Below, piece after piece: positions 42,572-52,149 of a stretch of DNA of 64,000 nucleotides. A model generated the notes under the pieces. That model saw only the letters and a list, made by a program, of their open reading frames with translations, ran no database searches and was not told the origin of the DNA. The position numbers and the translations under genes are program-made. Each line of letters begins with the position of its first letter. The stretch's first letter is position 1. Source of the DNA: Hymenobacter polaris (GTDB lineage Bacteria; Bacteroidota; Bacteroidia; Cytophagales; Hymenobacteraceae); the NCBI RefSeq assembly GCF_012927305.1, contig NZ_JABBGH010000004.1, positions 124,001 to 188,000 on the forward strand, in the 5' to 3' direction.

Positions 42572-43990
42572 TCATTCCCGTTTTCCTGACACCTGATTAA
42601 TAGGAAGACCGACTATCTCATTTTCGGTCTGGCCCCTGGCAAGCAATCGAGGGGGAAACCACAGTTGAAACGCACTACCTGCTCCCTCCACGGAATGAAC
42701 CTGAATGCTGCCCTGGTGCAGCTGCATAATTTGCTTGGCTAGGCTCAATCCAATGCCGGAGCCGTTGGGGCGGGTGGTGAAAAAAGGAATAAAGATGTTG
42801 TCTAGCACGTCGGCAGGAATACCGCTCCCGTTGTCTTTTACCTCGATAATCACCCGCTCCTGCTCATCGGACCAGGCTAACAGGCTAAGGTGGGGGTCGG
42901 AAATTTGAGCGAGTGCCTGCGCCGCATTGAGTACTAGATTGATAAGCACTTGTTCCAGCAAGTGGCCATCGGCGTGCAGGGTGAGGTGCGCGGGCCGAAC
43001 GCTGAAGGTAACCGTAATGCCTTGCGCGGCCAGTTGCTCCGCTAGTAGCTGTCGGGTGGCCTGGAGCAATTCCAGCACATGGAGAGTCGTGCGCTGCGGC
43101 GTGGCCAGGGTGCTAAAGTCCCGGTATACCTGGGTGAAGCGCAGCAGCCCTTCGCTGCGCTGCTGGATGATGTGAATGCCGGTGCCCACGTCGTCGAGCA
43201 ACTCACCGGGAACTTCCTGTTGCCGGGCGCGCTGCACGTGGCGGCCCAGCGAATCAGCCAGCGAGGCAATGGGGGCAACTGAGTTCATGATTTCGTGCGT
43301 CATCACCCGCAGCAGTTGCTGCCAGGCGGCCGTTTCGGTGTCGGCCAGGGTCTGGCTCACGTTCTTGCAGGCGAGGAGGGTAAACGTCTCGCCGCGTAGC
43401 TTAAACTGCGTGGCCGACACGAGCAGCTGCACCGTTTGGGGACCTACCGTTAGCTTTACCACTACGGGCTGGCCAGGCACCGCCCGGCAGATAGCCTCAT
43501 AGAGGACCGGCTGGCGGGCTTGCAGCGCCCGGATGTTTTTCAGGTACGGTAGCTGTAGCGTCTGCTTGAACGCCTCGTTCACCCAGGCTACGGTGCCCGC
43601 CACGTCGTAGGACACGATGCCCGTATCGAGCAGCGTCAGAATGGTTTGCAGATACTGAAACTGCCCTTCCCGCTCGGCTCGCAGCTCCCGAAACGTGGCG
43701 TTCACCTGGTTGAAGGCCTCGTGCAAGGGCCGCTGCGACGCCGGGACGGCCTGCGCCGGGTACTGCCGCGAAAAATCCCGGTACTTGACGGCCAGAGTGA
43801 AGTCGGCCAGCGCCTTGTGGCCGCGCGTCAGGTAGCGGGCCAGGTCCAGAATTAGTACTAACAGTAGCACCAGGGCTCCCAGGGCTAGCCCATAGGCGTG
43901 GTGCTGCGCGGCGTACCCGCCCCCGGCCAGCGTGGCCACCAGCAGTACCAACCGTCCCAGCAGGCGCACGTCTAGGCTATTAAATATCAT
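42572..43990 (-). CDS. Membrane sensor histidine kinase (NtrB/AtoS-like)
   Basis: 472 aa; ATG at 43990 overlaps the last codons of the response regulator gene by 11 bp, so the two are coupled. Two N-terminal membrane helices (LLGRLVLLVATLAGGGY; LALGALVLLLVLILDL), a PAS-like region, the phospho-accepting His in RVMTHEIMNSVAPIASL (~230), then N box NLVLNAAQAL, G1 DNGSGIP and G2 GSGIGLSLA. It phosphorylates the adjacent sigma54 regulator. The signal is unknown, but a cell-envelope stress sensed for the divergent exporter operon is plausible. Confidence 0.93.
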   Translation of the reverse strand: MIFNSLDVRLLGRLVLLVATLAGGGYAAQHHAYGLALGALVLLLVLILDLARYLTRGHKALADFTLAVKYRDFSRQYPAQAVPASQRPLHEAFNQVNATFRELRAEREGQFQYLQTILTLLDTGIVSYDVAGTVAWVNEAFKQTLQLPYLKNIRALQARQPVLYEAICRAVPGQPVVVKLTVGPQTVQLLVSATQFKLRGETFTLLACKNVSQTLADTETAAWQQLLRVMTHEIMNSVAPIASLADSLGRHVQRARQQEVPGELLDDVGTGIHIIQQRSEGLLRFTQVYRDFSTLATPQRTTLHVLELLQATRQLLAEQLAAQGITVTFSVRPAHLTLHADGHLLEQVLINLVLNAAQALAQISDPHLSLLAWSDEQERVIIEVKDNGSGIPADVLDNIFIPFFTTRPNGSGIGLSLAKQIMQLHQGSIQVHSVEGAGSAFQLWFPPRLLARGQTENEIVGLPINQVSGKRE

Positions 43991-45362
43991 GCTTGTCGAG
44001 CCGGCGGTAGAGGGCGGTGCGGGTAAGACCCAATTCCTTAGCTGCTTTGGTGAGGTTGCCTTGGTGGCGCGCAATGGCCTGCTGAATGGTATTTTTTTCC
44101 ACTTCTAGCAGTTGGAGCGGATTCTCCGCGCTAGCTATAGCGGGCGCTGCCGTCGCAGAAGCAGCGGCCGATTCGGAGTTCCGAAACGGGGAATCGGCCG
44201 GGTGCAATACGGGGCCGGCCCCTAGGATAACGGCCCGCTCCACGGCGTGTTGCAGTTCCCGCACGTTGCCGGGCCAGGGGTGCTCCCGAAGCTTGCGCAG
44301 GGCAGCGGCACTGAATTCCGGCACGGGTTGCCGGTTGCAGGCGGCGTACACCTGCGCGAAGTGCTGGGCCAGCAGAGGCACGTCGTCGGCCCGTTCGCGC
44401 AGAGGGGGTAGGGTAATTTCGACCGTATTGAGGCGGTACATCAAGTCCTGGCGGAAAGCCCCGCGCGCCACCAGGGCGTGTAACGGGGCATTGGTGGCCG
44501 ACAAGAGCCGGATATCCACCGGGACGGGGGTATTGCTCCCCACGGGCACCACTTGGCGGTTTTGCAGGGCCGTAAGCAGCTTGGCTTGCTGCGGCAGGGC
44601 AATGTTGCCAATCTCATCCAGAAACAAGGTGCCGCCGCTGGCCGCCTCAAACCGGCCCACGCGGCTGTTCTGGGCATCCGTGAACGCGCCCTTGGTGTGC
44701 CCGAACAGCTCGCTTTCAAACAACCCCTCGCTGAGCGCAGCCACGTCGGCAGCTACGAAGGGCCGGGCAGCACGGCGCGACTGCTCGTGCAGGGACTTGG
44801 CGACCAGTTCCTTGCCCGTACCGTTCTCGCCGAGCAGCAGCACGTTGGCTTCGGTCGGGGCGACCTTTTCAATGATGGCGCGCACTTCCTCCATGGCGGC
44901 TGACTCGCCCAGGAGCATGGTAGCCGCAGCCAGCCCGGCTGGTTTTTTCGGGCTGCCCTCGCTTTTGCTGCCGGGCTTGGGTTGGAGGGCGGCGGCCAGC
45001 GTTTGCAGCAGCTGGTCGTTGTGCCAGGGCTTGAGCAGGAAGTCGGTAGCCCCGGCTTTGAGGGCGCGCACGGCCGAGCGCACGTCGCCGTAGGCCGTAA
45101 TCAGGATAACGGCCGTGGTGGGAGCGTGTTCCAAGATGCGGCTTAGCCAGTAGAAGCCCTCGTTACCCGTCGCCTGGCCACTGCGGTAGTTCATGTCGAG
45201 CAGCACGGCGTCGAAATGTTGCTGGCGGAGTAGAGAGAGCAGCAGCTCCGGGTTGCGCTCCATCACCACTTCCCGCACCTCGGTTTTCAGCAGCAGCTTG
45301 AGCGCGAATAGCACGTCGGGCTCGTCGTCTACCACCAGGATGCGGGCGTGTTTAAGATTCAT
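43980..45362 (-). CDS. NtrC-family sigma54 response regulator
   Basis: 460 aa from MNLKHARILVVDDEPD; an in-frame upstream start exists 21 codons earlier. Receiver domain with phospho-acceptor Asp56 (VLLDMNY) and Lys in FLLKPWHND. AAA+ domain: Walker A GENGTGKELVA, sigma54-contact loop GAFTDA (in place of GAFTGA) and GTLFLDEIGN. C-terminal Fis HTH: GNLTKAAKELGLTRTALYRRL. The variant contact loop is common in Bacteroidetes homologues. Likely activates the divergent exporter operon, whose upstream region carries two direct repeats. Confidence 0.95.
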   Translation of the reverse strand: MNLKHARILVVDDEPDVLFALKLLLKTEVREVVMERNPELLLSLLRQQHFDAVLLDMNYRSGQATGNEGFYWLSRILEHAPTTAVILITAYGDVRSAVRALKAGATDFLLKPWHNDQLLQTLAAALQPKPGSKSEGSPKKPAGLAAATMLLGESAAMEEVRAIIEKVAPTEANVLLLGENGTGKELVAKSLHEQSRRAARPFVAADVAALSEGLFESELFGHTKGAFTDAQNSRVGRFEAASGGTLFLDEIGNIALPQQAKLLTALQNRQVVPVGSNTPVPVDIRLLSATNAPLHALVARGAFRQDLMYRLNTVEITLPPLRERADDVPLLAQHFAQVYAACNRQPVPEFSAAALRKLREHPWPGNVRELQHAVERAVILGAGPVLHPADSPFRNSESAAASATAAPAIASAENPLQLLEVEKNTIQQAIARHQGNLTKAAKELGLTRTALYRRLDKHDI

Positions 45363-45502
45363 GAAAAAGCGGCTAGGTAAAACGTAAAAGTCGGGGCTGG
45401 CAAGTACCCGCCCCATGCAGGCCACATAAACCGTGCTGGCCTTGGAAAATACTAATTTTCAGTTTACTAGGCTATTCACGACCCAGCAACAGCTTCGGAC
45501 TG

Positions 45503-45540
45503 TATCAGAACCGAACGGTCAACTATATCAGAACCGGACG
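45503..45540. promoter_or_regulatory. Direct repeats, probable activator-binding sites
   Basis: TATCAGAACCGAACG (45503-45517) and TATCAGAACCGGACG (45526-45540), 23 bp apart, in the 300-bp gap between the NtrC-type regulator and the exporter operon. They lie ~130-160 bp upstream of the membrane-fusion gene, fitting an enhancer. A sigma54-like AGGCACCGTTCTTGGCA follows at ~45604-45620, but its GG-GC spacing is 11, not 10. Confidence 0.5.
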
Positions 45541-45665
45541 CTTAATGGCGGCTAATAAACAAGGTTTAGGCGCAGGCTATTGATTAGCAATGCGTTGCAA
45601 TAAAGGCACCGTTCTTGGCATCTCTGGTCCATAGCTTTTTGCGGCTAGTGCCTGCGCTGAACCAA

Positions 45666-46934
45666 ATGGATATTCTGATACCGAAAAAGAAATGGTCGTT
45701 TGTTGCCCGCTGGTGGTGGCTGGGGGTCCTGGTGCTGGCGGGCACGGGCGCGGCCGGCCTTTACTGGCCTAGGCCGGGCCAGCAGCTGCACGTCGCGGCC
45801 AGCCGGCTGACCATCAGCCCCGTTACGCGGGGCAATTTTCAGGAGTTTACGGCCATCGACGGGGTCGTGCAGCCGCTGCGCACCGTGTACCTGGACGCGG
45901 CGGAGGCCGGTACGGTGCAGCAAGTGCTGGTGGAAGAAGGCACGACCCTCACGGCGGGCCAGCCCCTGCTCCGGCTGGCCAACCCCGACCTGCAACTGGA
46001 AATGGTGAACCGCGAAACGGCCGTGTACGAGCTGATGAACAACCTGCGCAACACCCGCACCCAGCTGCTGCAAAACCGCATCCTGCGCCAAAACCAGTTG
46101 GCGGACATCGACTTCCAGCTGGCCGAGGCCCGGCGGGTGTTCAACACCAACAAAGTGCTCTACGACCAGAAGGTGATTGCGCGGCAGGACTACCTGCAAA
46201 GCCAAAACGCCTACCGCTACCAACTGCGCCGGCGGCAGCTCACGCAGCAGACCCTGCGCCAGGACTCAATAGCCATGCAGCAGCAGCTGGGCACCATGCA
46301 GGAATCGGTGCAGCGCATGACCAGCAACCTAGCCCTGATGCGGCGCCAGCTGGACGACCTATTGCTGCGGGCCCCAATCGGTGGGCGCCTCAGCTCGCTG
46401 GCGGCGGAAGTGGGCGAGGCCAAAACCCGGGGCCAGCGCCTGGGGCAGATTGATGCGCTGGCGGGCGTGAAACTACACGCCGCGGTGGACGAGTTTTACA
46501 TTGCCCGCATCGCGGCCGGCCAGGTGGGCGAAGTGGTGGTGGATGGCCAGGCGTATGCCCTGCGCGTGACCAAAATCTACGCCCAAGTAACCAAAGGCCT
46601 GCAAATCGACCTGGCCTTTACCGGTACCCCGCCACCGGGCCTGCGGCGGGGCCAGACCTTGCCCATCCGGCTGGCGCTGAGTGCGAAGGCCCCGGCGGTG
46701 CTGCTGCCCAAAGGTGGCTTTTACCAGCAAACCGTGGGCAATTGGGCGTTCAAGCTAACGGCCGACGGCACCCGGGCCCAGCGGGTAGCCATCCGGCTAG
46801 GGCGGCAGAACCCCGACTACTACGAGGTGCTGGCGGGCCTGCAGCCCGGCGACCGGGTCGTGACGTCCAGTTACGAAGGCTACGCTGACCAACAAGAACT
46901 GGTGCTAGACAACCGCCAACCTGATGCCCCCTGA
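45666..46934 (+). CDS. Periplasmic membrane-fusion (HlyD/MacA-like) protein
   Basis: 422 aa from MDILIPKKKWSFVARWWW; one N-terminal membrane helix (WLGVLVLAGTGAAGLYW). A lipoyl half domain (VYLDAAEAGTVQQVLVEEGTTLTAGQPLLRL), an alpha-helical hairpin rich in Gln/Arg (~110-235), then the beta-barrel and membrane-proximal domain (LQPGDRVVTSSYEGY). It links the inner-membrane ABC exporter to the TolC-like channel. First gene of a four-gene operon. Confidence 0.92.
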   Translation: MDILIPKKKWSFVARWWWLGVLVLAGTGAAGLYWPRPGQQLHVAASRLTISPVTRGNFQEFTAIDGVVQPLRTVYLDAAEAGTVQQVLVEEGTTLTAGQPLLRLANPDLQLEMVNRETAVYELMNNLRNTRTQLLQNRILRQNQLADIDFQLAEARRVFNTNKVLYDQKVIARQDYLQSQNAYRYQLRRRQLTQQTLRQDSIAMQQQLGTMQESVQRMTSNLALMRRQLDDLLLRAPIGGRLSSLAAEVGEAKTRGQRLGQIDALAGVKLHAAVDEFYIARIAAGQVGEVVVDGQAYALRVTKIYAQVTKGLQIDLAFTGTPPPGLRRGQTLPIRLALSAKAPAVLLPKGGFYQQTVGNWAFKLTADGTRAQRVAIRLGRQNPDYYEVLAGLQPGDRVVTSSYEGYADQQELVLDNRQPDAP

Positions 46935-46992
46935 CGGGTCGCCTCACGAGACCAGTTAGAACATAACAACTACCAGAAATTAAGTAAATCTC

Positions 46993-47676
46993 ATGATTAA
47001 GACCGAAAACCTGGAAAAGGTGTACCGCACCGAAGAGGTGCAAACCAAGGCGCTCAACCACGTCTCGCTGACGGTGGAGCAGGGGGAGTTTGTAGCCATC
47101 ATGGGCCCCTCGGGCTGCGGCAAATCGACGCTGCTCAACCTGCTAGGGCTGCTCGACGAGCCCGACGGCGGCAGCCTGCAACTGCTGGGCACCGAAACCA
47201 GCCGCTACTCCGAGCGCCAGCGGGCCGAGCTGCGCAAGCGCAGCCTGGGCTTCGTGTTTCAGAGCTTCAACCTGATTGACGAGCTGACGGTGTTTGAGAA
47301 CGTAGAGCTGCCCCTGCGCTACCTCGGCGTGGGGGCCGCCGAGCGGCGGCAGCGGGTAGAGCAGGTGCTGGAGAAAATGCAGCTGCTGCACCGGCGCAAC
47401 CACTTTCCGCTGCAGCTCTCGGGCGGGCAGCAGCAGCGCGTGGCCGTGGCCCGCGCCGTGGTCAATGCCCCGCCGCTGCTGCTGGCCGACGAGCCCACCG
47501 GCAACCTCGACTCGGCCAGCGGCCACGACGTGCTGGGCCTGCTGACCGAATTGAACGAGGCGGGCACCACCGTGCTCATGGTCACGCACTCCGAGCACGA
47601 CGCGCGGTATGCCCGGCGTGTCATCCGCCTGCTCGACGGGCAGGTGGTGCTGGAACACAGCCGCAGCCAATTCTAA
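46993..47676 (+). CDS. MacB/LolD-type ABC transporter ATPase
   Basis: 227 aa. Walker A GPSGCGKSTLLN, Q-loop FVFQSFNLID, signature LSGGQQQRVAVARA, Walker B PPLLLADEPTGNLDS and the switch His in MVTHSEHD. GNLDS and the Q-loop context define the LolD/MacB/FtsE clade that powers FtsX-type permeases by mechanotransmission. 58 bp after the membrane-fusion gene. Confidence 0.96.
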   Translation: MIKTENLEKVYRTEEVQTKALNHVSLTVEQGEFVAIMGPSGCGKSTLLNLLGLLDEPDGGSLQLLGTETSRYSERQRAELRKRSLGFVFQSFNLIDELTVFENVELPLRYLGVGAAERRQRVEQVLEKMQLLHRRNHFPLQLSGGQQQRVAVARAVVNAPPLLLADEPTGNLDSASGHDVLGLLTELNEAGTTVLMVTHSEHDARYARRVIRLLDGQVVLEHSRSQF

Positions 47677-47697
47677 CCGACTCCTCCTCTTTCGGCC

Positions 47698-50055
47698 ATG
47701 CTTCCCTACCCCCTGCTGCTCCTCTACCGCAACTTTAAGCGGTTCAAAAGCACGTTTTTCATCAACCTGCTTGGCCTCTCGACCGGCCTGGCCTGCGCGC
47801 TGCTCATCTACTTGTGGAGTAGCGACGAGCGCAGCTTCGACCGCTACCACGCCCTGGACGGCCGGCTCTACCAGGTGCTGGAAAATCGCCGCACGGCCGC
47901 CGGCATCGAGACCCAAACCGGCACCAACCCGCTGCTGGCCGAGGTCCTGCGGCGGGAAATGCCGGAGCTTGAGTTCGTGGCTACCACTACGCCGGTCCCG
48001 TTCTTCCCCGGCTTCACGCTGGCGGCGGGCGGCCAGCACCTCAATGCCGTCCCCAAGTACGCGGACCCGGCCTTCTTCCAGCTGTTTTCCTACCCCCTGC
48101 TGGTGGGTACCCCCGCCACGGTACTGCGGGATAAAAACGGCATTGTGCTCTCCCAAGCCCTAGCTACCAAGCTCTTCCACTCGCCGCAGAACAGCCTGGG
48201 CAAAGCCGTGGAATGGCAAATGGCCGACCGCAAGCAGACCTGCCTGGTAGCCGGGGTGTTTGCCGAAGTGCCCCGTAATTCGTCCGAGCAGTTTGACTGC
48301 GTGCTGCCCTTTGCCGCCTTCAAGGACCAGATGCAGATGGGCGAGGTCATCAAGTGGGACGACGACGGCCCCTTCACCACCTACCTGGCCTTGAAGCAGG
48401 GGGCCGACCCCGCGCAGTTTCAAGCTAAGCTGGCGGGCTTGCTGAAAACCAAAAGCGCGCAGGCCCAGGCTCAGGGGCGCACGCTGTTTGTGCGGCCATT
48501 CGCGGCGGGGTACCTGCACGGCACCTACGAAAATGGCGTCGCCACCGGGGGGCGCATTGTCTACGTGCGGCTGTTTGCCCTGATTACCGCCCTCATTCTG
48601 GTGATTGCCAGCATCAATTTCATGAACCTGTTCACCGCCAAGGCCTCGCGGCGGGTCAAGGAAGTGGGCATTCGCAAGGCCTTAGGGGCGAGCCGCGCCG
48701 CGCTGGTGGGGCAGTATCTGACTGAGTCCGTGGTGATGGCCTTGCTGGCCCTGGTCGTGGCCGTGGGGCTGGTGCAGCTCGTGCTGCCGCAATTCAGCGC
48801 GCTGACGGGCAAGCCGCTGGCCCTGCGCTGGGAGTGGCCGCTGGTGGCCGCCAGCCTGGCCCTGGCGCTGGGCACGGGGCTGCTGGCGGGCAGCTACCCC
48901 GCGTTCTACCTGTCGGGTTTCCAGCCGGCGGCCGTGCTGAAAGGCAAGCTGCCGACCCGGGCCGGCGACGTGTGGACGCGGCAGGGCCTGGTGGTGCTGC
49001 AATTCACGCTCTCGGTGCTGTTCATTGTGGCCGTGGTGGTCGTCAACGCGCAGCTGGCGTTTGTGCAGCGCCAGCCGCTGGGCTACGATAAGGCCCACGT
49101 GCTCCGCTTTGATACGGGCGGCAAGGCGGCGCGCCAGCAGGCAGCGTTTCTGGCCGAGGTGAAAAAATTGCCCGGCGTCGGGCAGGCGTCCAGCGTCCTG
49201 GGCGGTTTCCTGGGGGGGCACCACGTGGAGGAGATGAGCTGGCGGGGCAAGCGCCTGCCCGTGGCAACAATGCTAATCAACTATGACCTGGTGGAAACGA
49301 TGGGCCTGCACCTGGTAGCCGGCCGCAGCTTCGCGCCGCAGTTTCGCGCCGACAGCGCCGCCATCCTCGTCAACCAAACCCTGGTGGCCGGCCTGGGAAT
49401 GCCCGACCCCGTGGGCCAACAGCTCGACGGGCGCCGCATCGTGGGCGTGGTCCGCGATTTTCACTTCGAGTCCCTGCACGAAAAAATCAAACCCCTGCTC
49501 CTCCAGCTCGACCCCTCGATAAATACGGTGCTGGTGAAGCTCCAGCCGGGCGCGGAGCAGGCCACGCTTGCGCGGCTGCGGCAGCTGTACGCCGCCTACA
49601 ACCCCGGCTTTCCGCTCGACTACTCATTTCTGGATGCCGACTACCAGGCCCAGTACGTAGCCGAGCGGCGGGTGGCGGTACTCGCCCGCTACTTCGCTGG
49701 GCTGGCCATCCTCATTTCCGCCCTGGGCCTGCTGGGCCTGGCGGCCTTCACGGCCGAGCGACGGCGCAAAGAAATTGGTATCCGCAAGGCCCTGGGCGCG
49801 AGTGAGCTGGGCATCGTGTGGCTGTTGACCGGCAGCCTGACCTGGCTGGTGGTTGGGGCCATCGCGCTGGCGCTGCCCCTGAGCTACCTGCTGCTGGAAC
49901 GGTGGCTGGAAGGCTTTGCCTACCGCGTGGCGTGGCAGTGGTGGTACTTCGCCGCCGCCGGCCTGGGGGCCCTGCTTGTGGCCTGGCTCACCGTGAGCGT
50001 GCAGGCCTGGCGCGCCGCCCGCCGCGACCCCGTGCTCAGCCTACGGGCTGAGTGA
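47698..50055 (+). CDS. FtsX/MacB-type ABC permease
   Basis: 785 aa, the long two-FtsX-domain form typical of Bacteroidetes. An N-terminal helix (TFFINLLGLSTGLACALLIYLW), a periplasmic MacB-like core, then the first FtsX unit (residues ~285-415: SINFMNLFTAKASRRVKEVGIRKALGASR). A second periplasmic region and the C-terminal FtsX unit (~665-780: RRRKEIGIRKALGASELGIV) follow. The repeated EVGIRKALGAS / EIGIRKALGAS coupling motifs contact the ATPase. Substrates of this class are small molecules, peptides or lipoproteins; not determinable here. Confidence 0.94.
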   Translation: MLPYPLLLLYRNFKRFKSTFFINLLGLSTGLACALLIYLWSSDERSFDRYHALDGRLYQVLENRRTAAGIETQTGTNPLLAEVLRREMPELEFVATTTPVPFFPGFTLAAGGQHLNAVPKYADPAFFQLFSYPLLVGTPATVLRDKNGIVLSQALATKLFHSPQNSLGKAVEWQMADRKQTCLVAGVFAEVPRNSSEQFDCVLPFAAFKDQMQMGEVIKWDDDGPFTTYLALKQGADPAQFQAKLAGLLKTKSAQAQAQGRTLFVRPFAAGYLHGTYENGVATGGRIVYVRLFALITALILVIASINFMNLFTAKASRRVKEVGIRKALGASRAALVGQYLTESVVMALLALVVAVGLVQLVLPQFSALTGKPLALRWEWPLVAASLALALGTGLLAGSYPAFYLSGFQPAAVLKGKLPTRAGDVWTRQGLVVLQFTLSVLFIVAVVVVNAQLAFVQRQPLGYDKAHVLRFDTGGKAARQQAAFLAEVKKLPGVGQASSVLGGFLGGHHVEEMSWRGKRLPVATMLINYDLVETMGLHLVAGRSFAPQFRADSAAILVNQTLVAGLGMPDPVGQQLDGRRIVGVVRDFHFESLHEKIKPLLLQLDPSINTVLVKLQPGAEQATLARLRQLYAAYNPGFPLDYSFLDADYQAQYVAERRVAVLARYFAGLAILISALGLLGLAAFTAERRRKEIGIRKALGASELGIVWLLTGSLTWLVVGAIALALPLSYLLLERWLEGFAYRVAWQWWYFAAAGLGALLVAWLTVSVQAWRAARRDPVLSLRAE

Positions 50056-50169
50056 GGGGAAGCTAGTTGGACGCTCTGACTGCACCCTTCTCAAGGCCAC
50101 TGTTGCGAGGCAACTTCGCTCATCGTGCACCCTCCCTAATCGGGAAGCGTCGCTCAATAGATTGGCCTG

Positions 50170-51816
50170 GTGACATTTTCTGCTTTTACACTAGTGACGA
50201 CCCCAAACAGGTCTGGTTTTAACGAAAATCAAGTGATTACCCCACCTTTTCTTGCCCTTTTCTCTGCTGTGACTGCACCAAGTATCCTAGGCCGGCGCGG
50301 CGGTGTTCCGCTGGTCGCACTAACGATGCTGCTGGCCGTTCAGCCCTTGGCGGCTCAAATCGCGCCCCAGCCGGCGCGTCCGGCCTCGCCGCCCGCAGCG
50401 GCGCTGGCCACGCCCGGCACGGCGGCCACCGGCCCCTGGGGCTTGCAGAGGGCCATCGACTACGCCCTGGAGCATAATATTGGGGTGCGCCTCAACCAAC
50501 TGACGGTGCAGAGCAATGCTCAGGTACTGCGCCAAAGCAAGGCCGCGCTGCTGCCCACGGCCAACCTCAGCGCCACTCAAGCCTGGCAGTACGGTACCAG
50601 CGTCAACCCGCTCACGTTCGTGTTTCAGTTCCAGACGGTGCGCTCGAACAACTTCTCGGGCAGCTCGCAGCTGGTGCTGTTCCAGGGCTTTCAGCTGCGC
50701 AATACCATTCGGCGCAACGCCCTCGACCTGCAAGCCAGCCAGGCCGATGTAGAGAAGGCACGTAACGACCTAAGCCTCAATGTAGCCTCGGCTTTCTTGC
50801 AGGCGGTGCTGGCCCAGGAGCTGGTGCGCGCCAACCAGTTTTACGTGACGCGCGACCAAGAGCAGATTGCCCGCACTAAACTCTTGCTGCAAGCCGGCAG
50901 CATTCCGGAAAGTACCCTGCTCGATAGCCAAAGCCAACTGGCCACCGACGAGTTGAACGTCGTCAATGCCCAAAACCAGGCCACCATCGCTCGCCTGAAT
51001 CTGCTGCAGCTGCTTAATCTGGACCCAGCTGCCAATCCTAATTTTCAGCTAGAGGTGCCCAACCTACCCGACCCCGACGAAGAAAGCGTTCTGGCACTGA
51101 ATACCAGCGAGTTGTTTCAGGGCGCGGCCACCCGCCAACCCGAAATCAAGGCCGCCGACCTGCGGGTGCTCAGCGCCGGCCGCAGCGTGAAGCTAGCCCG
51201 CGGTGCTTACTACCCGCGCCTGCTGTTGGCCGGGAGCATCTTCAGCGGCTTTTCGTCGGCGCGTACGGTGCCGCAGAGTGGCGGCGACTCAACGGCGCAG
51301 CGCCTTACCTTCTACGTGCCAAACCCTACCACGCCCGGTGGGGCACTCACGCCGCTGAACGTCATTACCTACCAGCCCAGCGCGCTGCCCCAGAACTACT
51401 GGGACCAGCTCAGTCAGAACCTGGGCCAGCAGGTGCAGTTCGCCCTCAGCATCCCGATTCTCAACGGCTTGCAAGTGCGCACCAATGTGCAGCGCACCCT
51501 TATCAACGCCCAGCAGGTGCAGTTGCAAGCCGAGCAGGCCCGCCTCACGCTGCGCCAAAGCATTGAGCAAGCCTACGCCGACGCCCGCGCCGCCCAGCTG
51601 CAGTACGCCGCTGCCACCCGTCAGGTGGCTGCCCTCACCACTACGCAGCGCAACGCCGAAATCCGCTTCAACAACGGCCTGCTTAGCGGTACGGAGTTTA
51701 ACGTGACCAAGAACAACCTCAATTTTGCTATCTCCAACCAGCTGCAAGCCAAGTACACGTTTATCTTCCGCCGAAAGGTGCTCGCCTTTTACGATGGGAA
51801 GTCGCTAGCGCAGTAA
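50170..51816 (+). CDS. TolC-like outer-membrane efflux protein
   Basis: 548 aa from GTG 50170; a GTG at about 50269 nearer the signal peptide (VPLVALTMLLAVQPLAAQ) is a credible alternative. Two OEP repeats: WGLQRAIDYALEHNIGVRLNQL opens the first, and SIEQAYADARAAQLQYAAATRQV with NAEIRFNNGLLSGTEFN closes the second, the usual helical-barrel signatures. Outer-membrane exit of the exporter encoded just upstream. Confidence 0.93.
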   Translation: MTFSAFTLVTTPNRSGFNENQVITPPFLALFSAVTAPSILGRRGGVPLVALTMLLAVQPLAAQIAPQPARPASPPAAALATPGTAATGPWGLQRAIDYALEHNIGVRLNQLTVQSNAQVLRQSKAALLPTANLSATQAWQYGTSVNPLTFVFQFQTVRSNNFSGSSQLVLFQGFQLRNTIRRNALDLQASQADVEKARNDLSLNVASAFLQAVLAQELVRANQFYVTRDQEQIARTKLLLQAGSIPESTLLDSQSQLATDELNVVNAQNQATIARLNLLQLLNLDPAANPNFQLEVPNLPDPDEESVLALNTSELFQGAATRQPEIKAADLRVLSAGRSVKLARGAYYPRLLLAGSIFSGFSSARTVPQSGGDSTAQRLTFYVPNPTTPGGALTPLNVITYQPSALPQNYWDQLSQNLGQQVQFALSIPILNGLQVRTNVQRTLINAQQVQLQAEQARLTLRQSIEQAYADARAAQLQYAAATRQVAALTTTQRNAEIRFNNGLLSGTEFNVTKNNLNFAISNQLQAKYTFIFRRKVLAFYDGKSLAQ

Positions 51817-52149
51817 GAAGCGCCCGCCCTAGAGCGGATTAGCGAGTGATGTTGCTGGTCTTGCGTTGCTTTCGCAGGAGTTGCTCTAAGAGCCGATTCT
51901 TCGGCTTTACAGCAGCAGGGCGGGCGTGTGCTGTGCCGGGTGCCGACAAGTACAGGTAGCGGCTCGCTTTTGTGGGCGCGTGGCCTTGATAGGCAAGCTG
52001 CTGCGCCGCCAGCGGCACACCAGCTCCGTGGCCGCGCTGCCCGGCCGGGGCAGCCGCGCCAATTACTTAGACGTGCCTGTCTAGCTGTGGCTCGTGGCTC
52101 AGGTGGAGTTGACGCCACAACTCTTGTCGGTCCTTTTACCTTCTTCTCT
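51817..52149. other. Intergenic stretch, no feature seen
   Basis: GC-rich 333-bp gap between the efflux protein and the PA14-OmpA gene. The downstream gene's frame is open through most of it, but lacks a family pattern there and a signal peptide appears only after 52150. No hairpin terminator was found. Confidence 0.4.
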
